DNA of 64,000 bases, taken from JACRCT01 sp049841135 (GTDB lineage Bacteria > Myxococcota > Myxococcia > Myxococcales > UBA5297). The stretch is taken from the NCBI GenBank assembly GCA_049841135.1, contig JASGHK010000001.1:930001-994000 (forward strand), given 5' to 3'. The notes beneath the pieces are model-generated. The model was not told the origin of the DNA, searched no databases, and saw only the letters and a list, made by a program, of their open reading frames with translations. How positions within the stretch are numbered: position 1 is the first letter of the stretch; each line of letters opens with the position of its first letter. Positions 50,099 through 58,548 of the stretch are shown here, piece by piece. The position numbers and the translations under genes were made by a program.

Positions 50099-51463
50099 AT
50101 GGCCACCCGCGTCCTCATCGTCGACGACGACTCCTTCGCCCGGCAGGTCTACGGCGACTGCCTCGCGGAGGCCGGCCACGAGATCGTCACCGCCAAGGAC
50201 GCGGCGGAGGCATCGGACGCGCTCGACCACGGCCCCTTCGACGTGGTCATCGCGGACCTGGTCCTCCCCGGCCCCGACGGGTTCTCGGTCCTGGCCGACG
50301 CCAAGCGCCGCGATCCCGGCGTCGAGGTCATCGTCATCACCGCCGTGGACCGGGTGGACCCGGCGGTGCGCGCGATGAAGAGCGGCGCGGCCGACTACCT
50401 CGTCAAGCCCGTCGCCCCCGAGGCGCTCGTCCTCTCCGTCTCGCGCTGCATCGCCACCCGCCAGCTCCTGCAGGAGAACGCTCTCTTGCGCCAGCACCTG
50501 TCGCTGGTCGAGACCGGGCAGCGGCTGGCGACCACGCTCGACCGCGAGCGGCTCTTCCCCATGGCCCTCAAGGCGCTGGTCGAAGCGCTGGGCGCCAAGG
50601 CCGCCCTGCTGGTGGCCAAGGGGTCCGACGGCCGGCTCGCCCACGCCGCGCACGAGGGCCTCTCCGAGGCGGAGTCGGGGGCCGTTGCCGCGGAAGCCAT
50701 CACCGGGCTCTCGCTGGAGAAGGAGCGGCGCGTCGAGGAGATCGAGGCGGCCGGGCTGCGCTGGCGGGTGGTCTGGGCCGAAGACGCCGGCCAGGTCCAG
50801 GGCGCATGCCTGCTCTGCGAGCCGACGTCGCTGGTCATGGCCTGGTCCAACGCCCAGTTCCTGGCGCGCCACCTGGCCATCGGGCTGGTGAACATCCGCC
50901 GGCTCACCGAGTTCGAAGACCTCATCTACCTGGACGACCTGACCAAGCTCCACAACCTGCGCTACCTCCACGTGGCGCTCGACCGCGAGATCAACGGGGC
51001 GCGGCAGACCGGGGCGCCGTTCTCCGTCCTCTTCCTGGACCTCGACCGCTTCAAGGGGATCAACGACACCTACGGGCACCTCGTCGGCAGCAAGCTCCTG
51101 GTGGAGATCGCCGCGCTGCTCAAGGCCAGCGTCCGCGAGGTCGACACGGCCGTGCGCTACGGCGGGGACGAGTACGTGCTCCTGCTGCGCCACACCGACA
51201 CAGGCGGCGCCCTGAAGGTGGCCGAGCGCATCCGCCGCGCCATCGAGTCGCACCGCTTCCTCTCGGGCGACGGGCTGAACCTGACGCTGACGGTCTGCAT
51301 CGGGCTGGCGAGCTACCCCGAGCACGCCCGCGACAAGACCGCCATCCTCGACTGCGCGGACCGCGCCATGTACCGCGGCAAGCAGACGACGCGCAACGTC
51401 ATCTACGTGGCCTCGCCCACCGAGGCGCCGCCGGCGACCGGGACCGGATCCACCCGGTCCTGA
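50099..51463 (+). CDS. Response regulator with GGDEF (diguanylate cyclase) domain
   Basis: Predicted to make cyclic di-GMP when phosphorylated. 454 residues. Receiver domain (1-120): ILIVDDDSFARQ-type start, Asp in DVVIADLVLPGPDG, Lys in DYLVKPVAPE. A central region (140-275) resembles a GAF sensor. GGDEF domain (280-440): FLDLDRFKGINDTYGHLVGS and the active-site loop YGGDEYVLLL, where Tyr replaces Phe, a tolerated variant. The inhibitory site REVD lies exactly five residues before GGDEY, so product feedback is expected. It ends convergently with the yrdC gene, 19 bases apart. Confidence 0.9.
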   Translation: MATRVLIVDDDSFARQVYGDCLAEAGHEIVTAKDAAEASDALDHGPFDVVIADLVLPGPDGFSVLADAKRRDPGVEVIVITAVDRVDPAVRAMKSGAADYLVKPVAPEALVLSVSRCIATRQLLQENALLRQHLSLVETGQRLATTLDRERLFPMALKALVEALGAKAALLVAKGSDGRLAHAAHEGLSEAESGAVAAEAITGLSLEKERRVEEIEAAGLRWRVVWAEDAGQVQGACLLCEPTSLVMAWSNAQFLARHLAIGLVNIRRLTEFEDLIYLDDLTKLHNLRYLHVALDREINGARQTGAPFSVLFLDLDRFKGINDTYGHLVGSKLLVEIAALLKASVREVDTAVRYGGDEYVLLLRHTDTGGALKVAERIRRAIESHRFLSGDGLNLTLTVCIGLASYPEHARDKTAILDCADRAMYRGKQTTRNVIYVASPTEAPPATGTGSTRS

Positions 51464-51482
51464 AGGCCCGCCGCCTGGCCCC

Positions 51483-52113
51483 TCACTCCTCGGGTGGGCT
51501 CGCGAACTCCGAGGCGTCGCCCTTGCCCTGGCGCAGCACCACCGGCTGGTCGTCGACCAGCGAGAGCACCGTCGACGGCGCGCTCTCGTGGGGCCCGCCG
51601 TCGAGGATGAGCGCCAGCCCGTGCCCGAGCTCCGTCGCGGATCTCGTCGGCGCCGATGAAGATCTGCTCGCCCATGGCCGCCGAGGTCGTCACCAGCGGG
51701 CGGCCGAGCGCGGCGCACAGCGCGTGGGCGACCGGGTGCTCGCTGATGCGCAGGCCCACCGTCTTCTGCTTGGTCTGCATGATCTCCGGGACCAGCCGGG
51801 TGGCCTCGAGGACGAAGGTGAACGGGCCGGGCGCCAGGTGCTTGAGGATGCGGTAGGCGTGGTTCGACACCTTGGCGTACTGCGCCAGGTCCGACAGGTC
51901 GGGCACCAAGAGGGACATCGGCCGCTTCCGGTCGTGACCCTTGAGCTGGTACAGCCGGTCGATGGCGCGCTTGCTGCCCATGTCGCAGCCCAGGCCGTAG
52001 TACGAGTCGGTGGGGTACGCGATGAGCTCGCCCGCCTGGAGGGCGCTGACGGCGCGCTCGATGAGGCGAGGCTGCGGGTGTTCCGGGTCGATGGTGAGGA
52101 TCGGGGCAACCAT
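51483..52113 (-). CDS. YrdC/Sua5/YciO-family protein, frameshifted at 51633
   Basis: Family of L-threonylcarbamoyladenylate synthases that start t6A tRNA modification; YciO relatives are less active. About 209 residues. The ATG at 52113 gives MVAPILTIDPEHPQPRLIER, then IAYPTDSYYGLGCDMGSKRA and KGHDRKRPMSLLVPDLSDLA, with KTVGLRISEHPVAHAL and PLVTTSA, the usual RNA/ATP-binding residues. The extra base at 51633 splits ADEIRD from ELGHGLALILDGGPHESAPS and the end DDQPVVLRQGKG. Span 631 bases. PTDSYYGLG instead of PTETVYGLG points to the YciO side. A TAGGTT box lies 11 bases before the ATG. Confidence 0.8.
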
Positions 52114-52152
52114 GGCGGCCGCGTAACCTACTGCGGACCCTCGCCACCGACA

Positions 52153-52198
52153 ATGCTAGAGTCCGCGCGCCCAGGGGCCGGGGCGCCGGTACTAGACC
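52153..52198 (+). promoter_or_regulatory. Two -10-like boxes upstream of glk
   Basis: TGCTAGAGT at 52154-52162 and ACTAGACC at 52191-52198, 72 and 36 bases before the ATG at 52235. Either could start a message with an ordinary leader. Confidence 0.35.
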
Positions 52199-52234
52199 GC
52201 GCGCCCGCGAACGAAGCCGGGCCGGAGAGGACGA

Positions 52235-53212
52235 ATGACGCTGCTGGCAGGAGACATCGGGGGAACCAAGACGGTCCTGGCGCTGGTCGAGGACGGGTCC
52301 ATCCGGCGCCGCGAGGTGTTCCCCAGCGCCCAGTACCCCGACCTGTCGGCGCTGGTCGGGCTGTTCCTGGGGGAGGACCGCGGCCGGGTCGCCCGCGCGT
52401 GCTTCGGCGTCGCCGGGCCGGTCCTCGACGACGTCTGCCAGGCCACCAACCTCCCCTGGTGCATCGAGGCCCGCAAGCTCGAGCACGACCTCTCGCTGCA
52501 GCGGGTCAGCCTGGTCAACGACTTCCACGCGCTCTCCATCGGCATCACCGAGCTGCCCGCGTCGGACTTCGCGGTGCTCCACGACGCGCCCTCCGACCCG
52601 CGCGGCCCCTGGGTCGTCCTCGGCGCCGGCACCGGGCTGGGCGAGGCGGTCATCGTCAAGGGCCCCCTGGGCTACGAGGTCGTCTCCTCCGAGGGCGGGC
52701 ACACCGACTTCGGCCCCAAGGACGACCTGGAGATCGAGCTGCTCAGGTTCCTTCGGGAGCGCCACGGCCGGGTCAGCTACGAGCGCATCGTCTCCGGGCC
52801 CGGGCTGGCCAACCTCTACGACTTCTTCCGCGCGCGCGAGCCGGGCAAGGCCTCCGCCGCCGTCGACGCGGAGCTCGCCGCCGACCCGCTGGGCAAGCCG
52901 GCCTGTATCTCCACGCACGCCACCGCCGGCGACGACGAGCTTTGCCGCAAGGCGCTCGAGCTCTTCGTCTCCATCTACGGCTCCGAGGCGGGCAACCTGG
53001 CCCTCAAGGTGGTCGCCCGCGGCGGCGTGTACGTCGCCGGCGGCATCGCCCCCAAGATCCTCCCGCGGCTGCTCGACGGCACCTTCGAGCGCGCCTACCT
53101 CGCCAAGGGCCGGCTGTCACCGGTGCTCGCGCGGACCCCGGTGAAGGTGGTGAAGAACCCGGACGCAGGCCTGCTCGGCGCCGCGGCCATCGCCGCCAAG
53201 GCGGCGTTCTAG
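52235..53212 (+). CDS. glk: Glucokinase
   Basis: Phosphorylates glucose with ATP in the cytoplasm. 325 residues, as in the proteobacterial Glk group. Phosphate-binding start LLAGDIGGTKTVLALVEDG, GVAGPV, NLPWCIEA, LVNDFHALSIGI with the catalytic aspartate, LGAGTGLGEAV, EGGHTDF and the hinge VYVAGGIAPKI. GGAGAGGACG lies 3-12 bases before the ATG. A heptamer repeat follows the stop. Confidence 0.95.
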   Translation: MTLLAGDIGGTKTVLALVEDGSIRRREVFPSAQYPDLSALVGLFLGEDRGRVARACFGVAGPVLDDVCQATNLPWCIEARKLEHDLSLQRVSLVNDFHALSIGITELPASDFAVLHDAPSDPRGPWVVLGAGTGLGEAVIVKGPLGYEVVSSEGGHTDFGPKDDLEIELLRFLRERHGRVSYERIVSGPGLANLYDFFRAREPGKASAAVDAELAADPLGKPACISTHATAGDDELCRKALELFVSIYGSEAGNLALKVVARGGVYVAGGIAPKILPRLLDGTFERAYLAKGRLSPVLARTPVKVVKNPDAGLLGAAAIAAKAAF

Positions 53213-53213
53213 G

Positions 53214-53272
53214 CTTCAGGCTCCAGGCTCGGCGTGATTGCCCGAAGCCTGAAGCCCGAAGCCCGCCGTTCC
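53214..53272. repeat. Heptamer repeats between glk and the KGG gene
   Basis: GGCTTCA GGCTCCA GGCTCGG on one side and GCCCGAA GCCTGAA GCCCGAA GCCC on the other form a loose inverted repeat with a 7-base step. Stems formed this way could end transcription of both converging genes. Confidence 0.6.
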
Positions 53273-53273
53273 C

Positions 53274-53576
53274 CTACTGGTTCTTCTTCGCCTGCTCGAT
53301 GAGCTCCTTGACCTTCTGGCCGCCCTTGTGGCCGATGGTCGAGTAGAACTCGGCGCCGCGCTCCGCCTTGACTCGTTGGCCGCCCTTGCGGCCAATCTCC
53401 TCGTAGAACTCGTGGCCGCGCTTGCGGGCGACCGTGTCTCCACCCTTCTTGCCGATGGTGCTGAAGAACTCGGCGCCGCGCTCGCTGGCGACCTTCTCCC
53501 CACCTCGCCGGCCAGCCTCCTCGACCGTCATGGGCCGCTTGGGCTGCTCCTGATCCTTGTTGTTCTCGTCGGCCAT
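53274..53576 (-). CDS. KGG-repeat protein (stress-induced type), copy 1
   Basis: 100 residues from the ATG at 53576, with GGAGG 8 bases upstream. Built from four units of about 21 residues: GRRGGEKVASERGAEFFSTI, GKKGGDTVARKRGHEFYEEI, GRKGGQRVKAERGAEFYSTI and GHKGGQKVKELI. The KGG repeat family (general stress protein, Con-10 type) is small, hydrophilic and often induced by starvation or desiccation. The product should be cytoplasmic and largely disordered. It is 24 bases from a second copy on the same strand. Confidence 0.88.
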   Translation of the reverse strand: MADENNKDQEQPKRPMTVEEAGRRGGEKVASERGAEFFSTIGKKGGDTVARKRGHEFYEEIGRKGGQRVKAERGAEFYSTIGHKGGQKVKELIEQAKKNQ

Positions 53577-53599
53577 CGCCAAAGCCTCCAGTCACGCCT

Positions 53600-53986
53600 C
53601 TATTCGCCCTCGCCCTCGCCCTTCGGGGCCGGCGTCCGGGCTGCCCGCTTGCCCTCTTCGATGAGCTCGCGGACCTTCTGCCCGCCCTTCTTGCCAATCT
53701 CCTCGTAGAACGGCGCGCCCCGCTCGGCCTTGACGGCCTCTCCGCCCTTCTTGCCGATCTCCTCGTAGAAGCTAGCGCCGCGCTCGGCCTTGACGGTCTC
53801 GCCGCCCTTCTTGCCGATCTCCTCGTAGAACTCGCGCCCGCGCTCGGCCTTGACGGTCTCGCCGCCCTTCTTGCCGATCTCCTCGTAGAACTCGCGGCCG
53901 CGCTCGTCCCGGACGGTCTCCCCGCCCTTCCGGCCTGCTTCGGCGACGGTCATGCTGCCCTTGTTGCCCTTCTCCTTGTCCGCCAT
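53600..53986 (-). CDS. KGG-repeat protein (stress-induced type), copy 2
   Basis: 128 residues from the ATG at 53986, with GGAGG 5 bases upstream. Five nearly identical units of the type FYEEIGKKGGETVKAERG follow MTVAEAGRKGGET. Repeat units are close to identical in DNA as well as protein, implying recent internal duplication. The end, RAARTPAPKGEGEGE, is a short charged tail. It lies upstream of copy 1, so the two probably form an operon. Confidence 0.9.
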   Translation of the reverse strand: MADKEKGNKGSMTVAEAGRKGGETVRDERGREFYEEIGKKGGETVKAERGREFYEEIGKKGGETVKAERGASFYEEIGKKGGEAVKAERGAPFYEEIGKKGGQKVRELIEEGKRAARTPAPKGEGEGE

Positions 53987-54052
53987 GTTGCCTCCCAAGA
54001 GAGAGCCGCGCCCCGCGGCCCGCTCCGCCGCCCGTCCCTTAGCGCCCGCGCC

Positions 54053-55000
54053 TCACGTCGGCGCCGCAGGGGGCCCCAGACCAGGCCCCTCGACCGCGCC
54101 GGACCTCTGCCACCTCTCGCGCGCCTGCCGCACTACGTACCGGGCGATCTCCACGCCCATGTCCTGCCCCGTGGCGTCGAAGATCATGTCGAACGAGGGG
54201 TTGCCGTTGACCTCGATCACTTGCGGTCCCTGCGGCCCCTCCAGGACGTCCACGCCTGCGTAGTCGAGGCCGAGCGCCCGGGCGGCGCGCTCCGCAACGC
54301 TAGCCACGCCGGGGTTCGGGTGCGCGGGCCGCGGCCTGGCCCCGCGCGCTACGTTGGTGCGGAATTCTCCTTCGGCGGCGACGCGCTCCACGCTGGCCAC
54401 CATGCGGCCTCCGACGACGAACGCCCGCGTGTCGTGGCCGGGGTTGGGGACCCACTGCTGCAGGTAGAGCGCGCCCTCGGCGGCCACCCGCTCGGCGGCC
54501 CGGCGCTCGCCTTCCTCCCCGACGGCCAGACGCTCGACCCCTTCGCCCAGCGAGCCGAAGAGGGGCTTGGCCACCGCATCGCCCAGGCGGCGCAAGAACT
54601 CGGCCGCCGCGTCCCCGCTCTGGGCCAGGGCAGCCCGTGGCGTGGGCACGCCCGCGCGCGCCAGCAGGTGGCTGGTGCGGAACTTGTCCTGCGCGTCCAG
54701 GAGCGCGTCGATGCGGTTGATGACCAGCGCGCCGGCCTGGGCCAGCGCCCGGTAGACGGTGAACTGCGCGTCGGCGTCGCCGCGGGGCGACAGGCCGCGG
54801 ACCAGGACGAAGGCGTCGAAGTCCTCGAGCCGCTCGCGGTGCCGCAGCGCCAGCGCCCCCGGCTCCAGCGAGGCGGACAGGTCGGCCGGATCGACGATGA
54901 CCGTGTCGGCCCACTGCGACAGCGCCGCGAAGACCCGCTGGCTATGCCAGTCGTCGTGGAGGAACGCCGTGACTACCGCGAAGCGCAGCTGCCGATCCAC
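54053..55000 (-). CDS. RimK-type ATP-grasp ligase
   Basis: 315 residues from a GTG at 55000 (no ATG in frame at a suitable place). The ATP-grasp fold is shown by RIDALLDAQDKFRTSHLLAR, VAKPLFGSLGEGVERL (nucleotide-binding lysine and Gly-rich loop), YLQQWVPNPGHDTRAFVVGG and QVIEVNGNPSFDMIF (metal ligands Glu and Asn). The family adds amino acids such as glutamate to a carboxylate (ribosomal protein S6, cofactors, polyglutamate). The substrate here is unknown. The neighbours, KGG genes and a VTT protein, do not help. Confidence 0.85.
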   Translation of the reverse strand: MDRQLRFAVVTAFLHDDWHSQRVFAALSQWADTVIVDPADLSASLEPGALALRHRERLEDFDAFVLVRGLSPRGDADAQFTVYRALAQAGALVINRIDALLDAQDKFRTSHLLARAGVPTPRAALAQSGDAAAEFLRRLGDAVAKPLFGSLGEGVERLAVGEEGERRAAERVAAEGALYLQQWVPNPGHDTRAFVVGGRMVASVERVAAEGEFRTNVARGARPRPAHPNPGVASVAERAARALGLDYAGVDVLEGPQGPQVIEVNGNPSFDMIFDATGQDMGVEIARYVVRQARERWQRSGAVEGPGLGPPAAPT

Positions 55001-55162
55001 GCCCTCATGACCTCTCCACACCCAAGCTGTCGCCCGACGGGCGCTTTTCGAGGTCAAACTTGCTCATCCCCCATGCCGATGCAAGGCAGCCCCCTCGGCA
55101 AGCACCGGCGCGCCACCCAGCGAGCCGTCCATCGGGGTCGCGCCGACCGTCCGTAGCTTGAA

Positions 55163-55957
55163 GTGGTGGACCCGCCGGGGGCCACCAGGAGGGCATGGTT
55201 GCGGTCGGCACGTCGCAGGGTCGGTCCCAGCTGGGGACGCAGGGCGAAGGTCGCTGGGCAGGTGGCGGTGCCCTTCGCGATGACGCTCGTGACGATCCTC
55301 CTGGTGAAGACGGCGCTCTCGCCCGAGCTGGTCGGGCGCCCTGCCGCCGCGCTGCTGGTGAAGGTGGGCGTCCTCGGCCCGGCGATCTTCGTGGCCTTGC
55401 TCGCGGTGCGGCCCGTCCTCCTGCTCCCCGGCCAGGCTTTCTCGGCGCTGGCGGGAGTGCTGTGGGGGACCTTCGAGGGGGCGGCGCTCTCGCTCGTCGG
55501 CGCGGCGCTGGGGATGGTGGTGGTGACGACGCTCGGGCGGCGGCTGCTGCGGCGGCCGGTCGCTCGCCTGGCAGGCGAGCGCCGCGAGGAGCTGGCCAAG
55601 GTCGCCGCTCACCACGACTTCACCTACGCCCTGCTCATCACGCTCAATCCGCTGCTCCCCACCGACGTCTGCGTGGCGCTGGGCGCGGGCGCGGGCGGGC
55701 GCCGCGGGCGTCTGGTCCTGGGGGCCGTGGCCGGCTCGATCCCGGGCACGGTCGCCACCGCTGCGTTCGGCAGCGCGCTCTCGCGCGGAGAGCCAGTGCT
55801 CGTGACGCTGAGCGTGGCGGGCGTGGTCGTCTCGGTGGTGGGCGGTGCGCTGCTCGCCCGCGCCATCGGACGCGAGCTCAGGGAGCCGGCGCCAGCCGGG
55901 GCGCCAGGGCGCGCCGCACCGCCGCCTCCACTCTCTGAAGTGCTTCGGGATCGGTGA
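55163..55957 (+). CDS. VTT-domain (TVP38/TMEM64, DedA-like) membrane protein
   Basis: 264 residues from GTG at 55163 or, more likely, at 55166, six bases after a TAGCTT box. Hydrophobic segments: VAVPFAMTLVTILLVKTALS, VLGPAIFVALLAVRPVLLLP, and several in the C-terminal half. The family motif is GQAFSALAGVLWGTFEGAAL, with LVGAALGMVVVTTLGRRLLR after it, and LLPTDVCVALGAGAGGRRGR later. These proteins are thought to move lipids or be involved in membrane homeostasis. The last 80 bases overlap the 3' end of glnD on the other strand. Confidence 0.8.
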   Translation: MVDPPGATRRAWLRSARRRVGPSWGRRAKVAGQVAVPFAMTLVTILLVKTALSPELVGRPAAALLVKVGVLGPAIFVALLAVRPVLLLPGQAFSALAGVLWGTFEGAALSLVGAALGMVVVTTLGRRLLRRPVARLAGERREELAKVAAHHDFTYALLITLNPLLPTDVCVALGAGAGGRRGRLVLGAVAGSIPGTVATAAFGSALSRGEPVLVTLSVAGVVVSVVGGALLARAIGRELREPAPAGAPGRAAPPPPLSEVLRDR

Positions 55958-58484
55958 TCTTGCGGACGTAGAACCCGTCGACCGCGCGGTGCCCCTCGGT
56001 CGCGACCTGCGCCACCAGGATCTCTGCCCCCTCTTCGTGGAGCGCCCGGGCCACCGCGTGCAGCAGGCCCGGCCGGTCCTGGGCGTAGACGTCGATGACC
56101 GTGGCCTCCGGCGAAGCCCGGTTGTCGATGGCGACGTGGACCTCCACCCGCGGGACCACCCGGGCCGCGAGCCTGCCCTGGGACCTTCGCTCGAGCAGCG
56201 CCTCGACGTCGAGCCGTCCCTCGAGCGCGGCCCTCAAGGCGCGCCTGGCCTCTCGCCAACGCTCTCGCCCGACCGCCTCCTGGCCCTGCCGGACCGCGAA
56301 CGAGTCGATGGCCCAGCCGTCGGGGCTGGAGATGGAGGTGATGCGCGCGCGCAGGATGTCGATGCCGTGCGCCGCGAGCACGCCGGCGAACAGCGAGAGC
56401 AGCCCCGGGCGATCGGGCGCCGCCAGGACGAGCTCGCTGTACCCGCTCCGTCCCACCAGCCGGAAGGCGAAGCCCTTCGCCCGAGCCCGGCGCAGAACGA
56501 CGAGATCGCGCACCGCCTCGTCGAGCCGCGCCGAGCGCAGGTAGCGCTCCGGCAGGCCCGGCAGGAACGCCTCGACCTCGGCAGCCGACCGCCGGGACAA
56601 GAGCCTGGAGCGCAGCGGTTCGCGGGCGGGCGCCGCTCCCTCCAGCCAGGAGAGCGTGCGCGCCCAGAGCTCCTCCAGGAGCCGGGCCCGCCACGCGTTC
56701 CAGGTCCCCGGCGCGACCGAGCCCATGTCCGCGAAGGTGAGCAGGTGGAGCATCAGGAGCCGCCGGGGGTTCCCGACCCGGCGGGCGAAGCCTTCGACGG
56801 TCGCGGGATCGGTGAGGTCGCGGCGCTGGCTGACGTGGCTCATCACCAGGTGCTCGCGCACCAGGAACTCGGCTTCGGCCACTTCCTCGGCCGACAGGCC
56901 TAGCCGCTGCGCTGCCGACTTGGCCAGCACCGCGCCGCGCTCGGCGTGTCCTGGCGTGCCGCTCTTGGCCGCGTCGTGCAGCAGGCCCGCCAGGTACAGC
57001 GGCGCCGGCTGCTCCAGGGCCTGCATCCTCCGGGTCAGGACAGGCTCCACCTCGGCCAGCTCGCCCACCTTGAGCGCGTAGAGCCGCTTCGCGGTGAGCA
57101 GGCAGTGAACGTCGACCGGGTACAGATGGTAGAGGTCGTGCTGGGCTCGCCCGCGGGCGTTGGCGAGCTCGGGCAGCAGGCGCTCCAGGACGCCCAGCTC
57201 GTGCATCGCGCCCAGGAACGTCCCCGAGGTCCCCGGCCGCGAGAGCAGGCCCGCGAAGAGGCGCGCCACCCTGGGGTCGGTCCAGCCCGCCTCCGGCAGC
57301 CGGGCGACGGCGCTGCTGACTCGGTCTCGCGTGCCGCTGGTCAGGACCAGCCCCTCGCGGTCGGCGAGCTCGAAGAGGCGGATCACCTCCTCGGGCGTGG
57401 CATCGAGCAGCTCCGAGCGCACCCACTCCATCCGGCCGTCGAGCTCCTCGAACCCGTCCTCGATGGCCCGGGTCGGGTGCGGCCGGTGCCGGTCGGCGTC
57501 GGCGCGTCGATCGATCAAGGCATCCGCGGCGCTCTCGACCGCCTTGGCCGCCAGCCAGACGTGGCGCATGAACCGCTCGACCGCGAGCCCTTCCGGGCCG
57601 TCGCGGTAGCCCAGGTCCCGCGCGGCCGCGAGCTGCCGCTCGAAGGTGAGCCGGTCGTCCCGGCGCCCGGCGAGCAGGTGCAGCTCGTTGCGCACCCGGA
57701 GCAGGAAGTCGCGGGCCGCCAGGAGCTCTCGGGCCTCGCGCTCGGGCAGCAGCGAGCGCTCGAGCAGCGACGGCAACGCTTCGACCTTGAAGGCAGCCTT
57801 GGCGATCCACCCGATGGCCTGCAGGTCGCGCAGCCCGCCCTCGCCATGCTTGAGGTCGGGCTCGAGCCGGAAGACCGTGCCGCCGAACCGCGCTCGCCGG
57901 TCGCGCAGCTCCTGCACCTTGGCGCCGACCAGCCGCTGGGCCCCGCCTGCGGCGAGGGTGTCTCGGAACCTTGTGGTGAGCTGGCCGAAGACGCGAGCGT
58001 CGCCGGCGACGAGGCGCGCGTCGAGCAAGGCCGTGGCCACCGTGTGCTCCTGGGCCGCCAGCGCCGCGCACTGGTCCAGGGTGCGGACGCTCCAGCCCAC
58101 CTCCAGCCCCAGATCCCAGAGGCCATACGGCAGCTGTTCGGCCAGCGGCCCCGGGTGGGCCCGATCTGGCGCGAGCAGCATCAGGTCGACGTCCGAGCAG
58201 GGGGCCAGCTCGCGCCGCCCGTAACCTCCGAGCGCGACCAGCGCGGACGGGCCCAGCCCCCCGAGCGAGGCGGCGAGCGTCCGCACCACCCGGTCCACCA
58301 CCTCGGTCATGGCGGCGACGACCGCGGCTCCGCCAAAGCCCTCGCGGTGGAGCACGCGGACGGCCTGGCGGCCCCGCTCCAGGAACCCGCCCAGCGGCCA
58401 TCCGACCGGGTCGGGCAGAGAGGCCAGCGCGGCGGGGACGTCGTTGCTGCGCGGGTCGGGAAGCTGCGGCGGCAGAGCGGCCAT
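55878..58484 (-). CDS. glnD: PII uridylyltransferase / uridylyl-removing enzyme GlnD
   Basis: Sensor of glutamine that uridylylates PII. 868 residues, standard. Nucleotidyltransferase domain: LVALGGYGRRELAPCSDVDL. HD domain: LYLAGLLHDAAKSGTPGHAE, for the removing reaction. Two C-terminal ACT domains: SELVLAAPDRPGLLSLFAGV and VIDVYAQDRPGLLHAVARAL, for glutamine binding. The ATG at 58484 follows a TAGATT box by 8 bases, so the message probably has almost no leader. No glnB is seen in the window. Confidence 0.95.
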   Translation of the reverse strand: MAALPPQLPDPRSNDVPAALASLPDPVGWPLGGFLERGRQAVRVLHREGFGGAAVVAAMTEVVDRVVRTLAASLGGLGPSALVALGGYGRRELAPCSDVDLMLLAPDRAHPGPLAEQLPYGLWDLGLEVGWSVRTLDQCAALAAQEHTVATALLDARLVAGDARVFGQLTTRFRDTLAAGGAQRLVGAKVQELRDRRARFGGTVFRLEPDLKHGEGGLRDLQAIGWIAKAAFKVEALPSLLERSLLPEREARELLAARDFLLRVRNELHLLAGRRDDRLTFERQLAAARDLGYRDGPEGLAVERFMRHVWLAAKAVESAADALIDRRADADRHRPHPTRAIEDGFEELDGRMEWVRSELLDATPEEVIRLFELADREGLVLTSGTRDRVSSAVARLPEAGWTDPRVARLFAGLLSRPGTSGTFLGAMHELGVLERLLPELANARGRAQHDLYHLYPVDVHCLLTAKRLYALKVGELAEVEPVLTRRMQALEQPAPLYLAGLLHDAAKSGTPGHAERGAVLAKSAAQRLGLSAEEVAEAEFLVREHLVMSHVSQRRDLTDPATVEGFARRVGNPRRLLMLHLLTFADMGSVAPGTWNAWRARLLEELWARTLSWLEGAAPAREPLRSRLLSRRSAAEVEAFLPGLPERYLRSARLDEAVRDLVVLRRARAKGFAFRLVGRSGYSELVLAAPDRPGLLSLFAGVLAAHGIDILRARITSISSPDGWAIDSFAVRQGQEAVGRERWREARRALRAALEGRLDVEALLERRSQGRLAARVVPRVEVHVAIDNRASPEATVIDVYAQDRPGLLHAVARALHEEGAEILVAQVATEGHRAVDGFYVRKITDPEALQRVEAAVRRALAPRLAPAP

Positions 58485-58522
58485 CGGGCCGCAATCTAGG
58501 GAGCCTTCGGCGAGGAGCGCAG

Positions 58523-58548
58523 GCCCGCCGCCCCTCAAACCGGCGGGC
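58523..58548 (-). terminator. Hairpin after the amidase stop
   Basis: GCCCGCCG at 58523-58530 pairs perfectly with CGGCGGGC at 58541-58548 around a 10-base loop. It begins at the stop codon of the amidase gene (minus strand) and may separate it from glnD. Confidence 0.55.
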
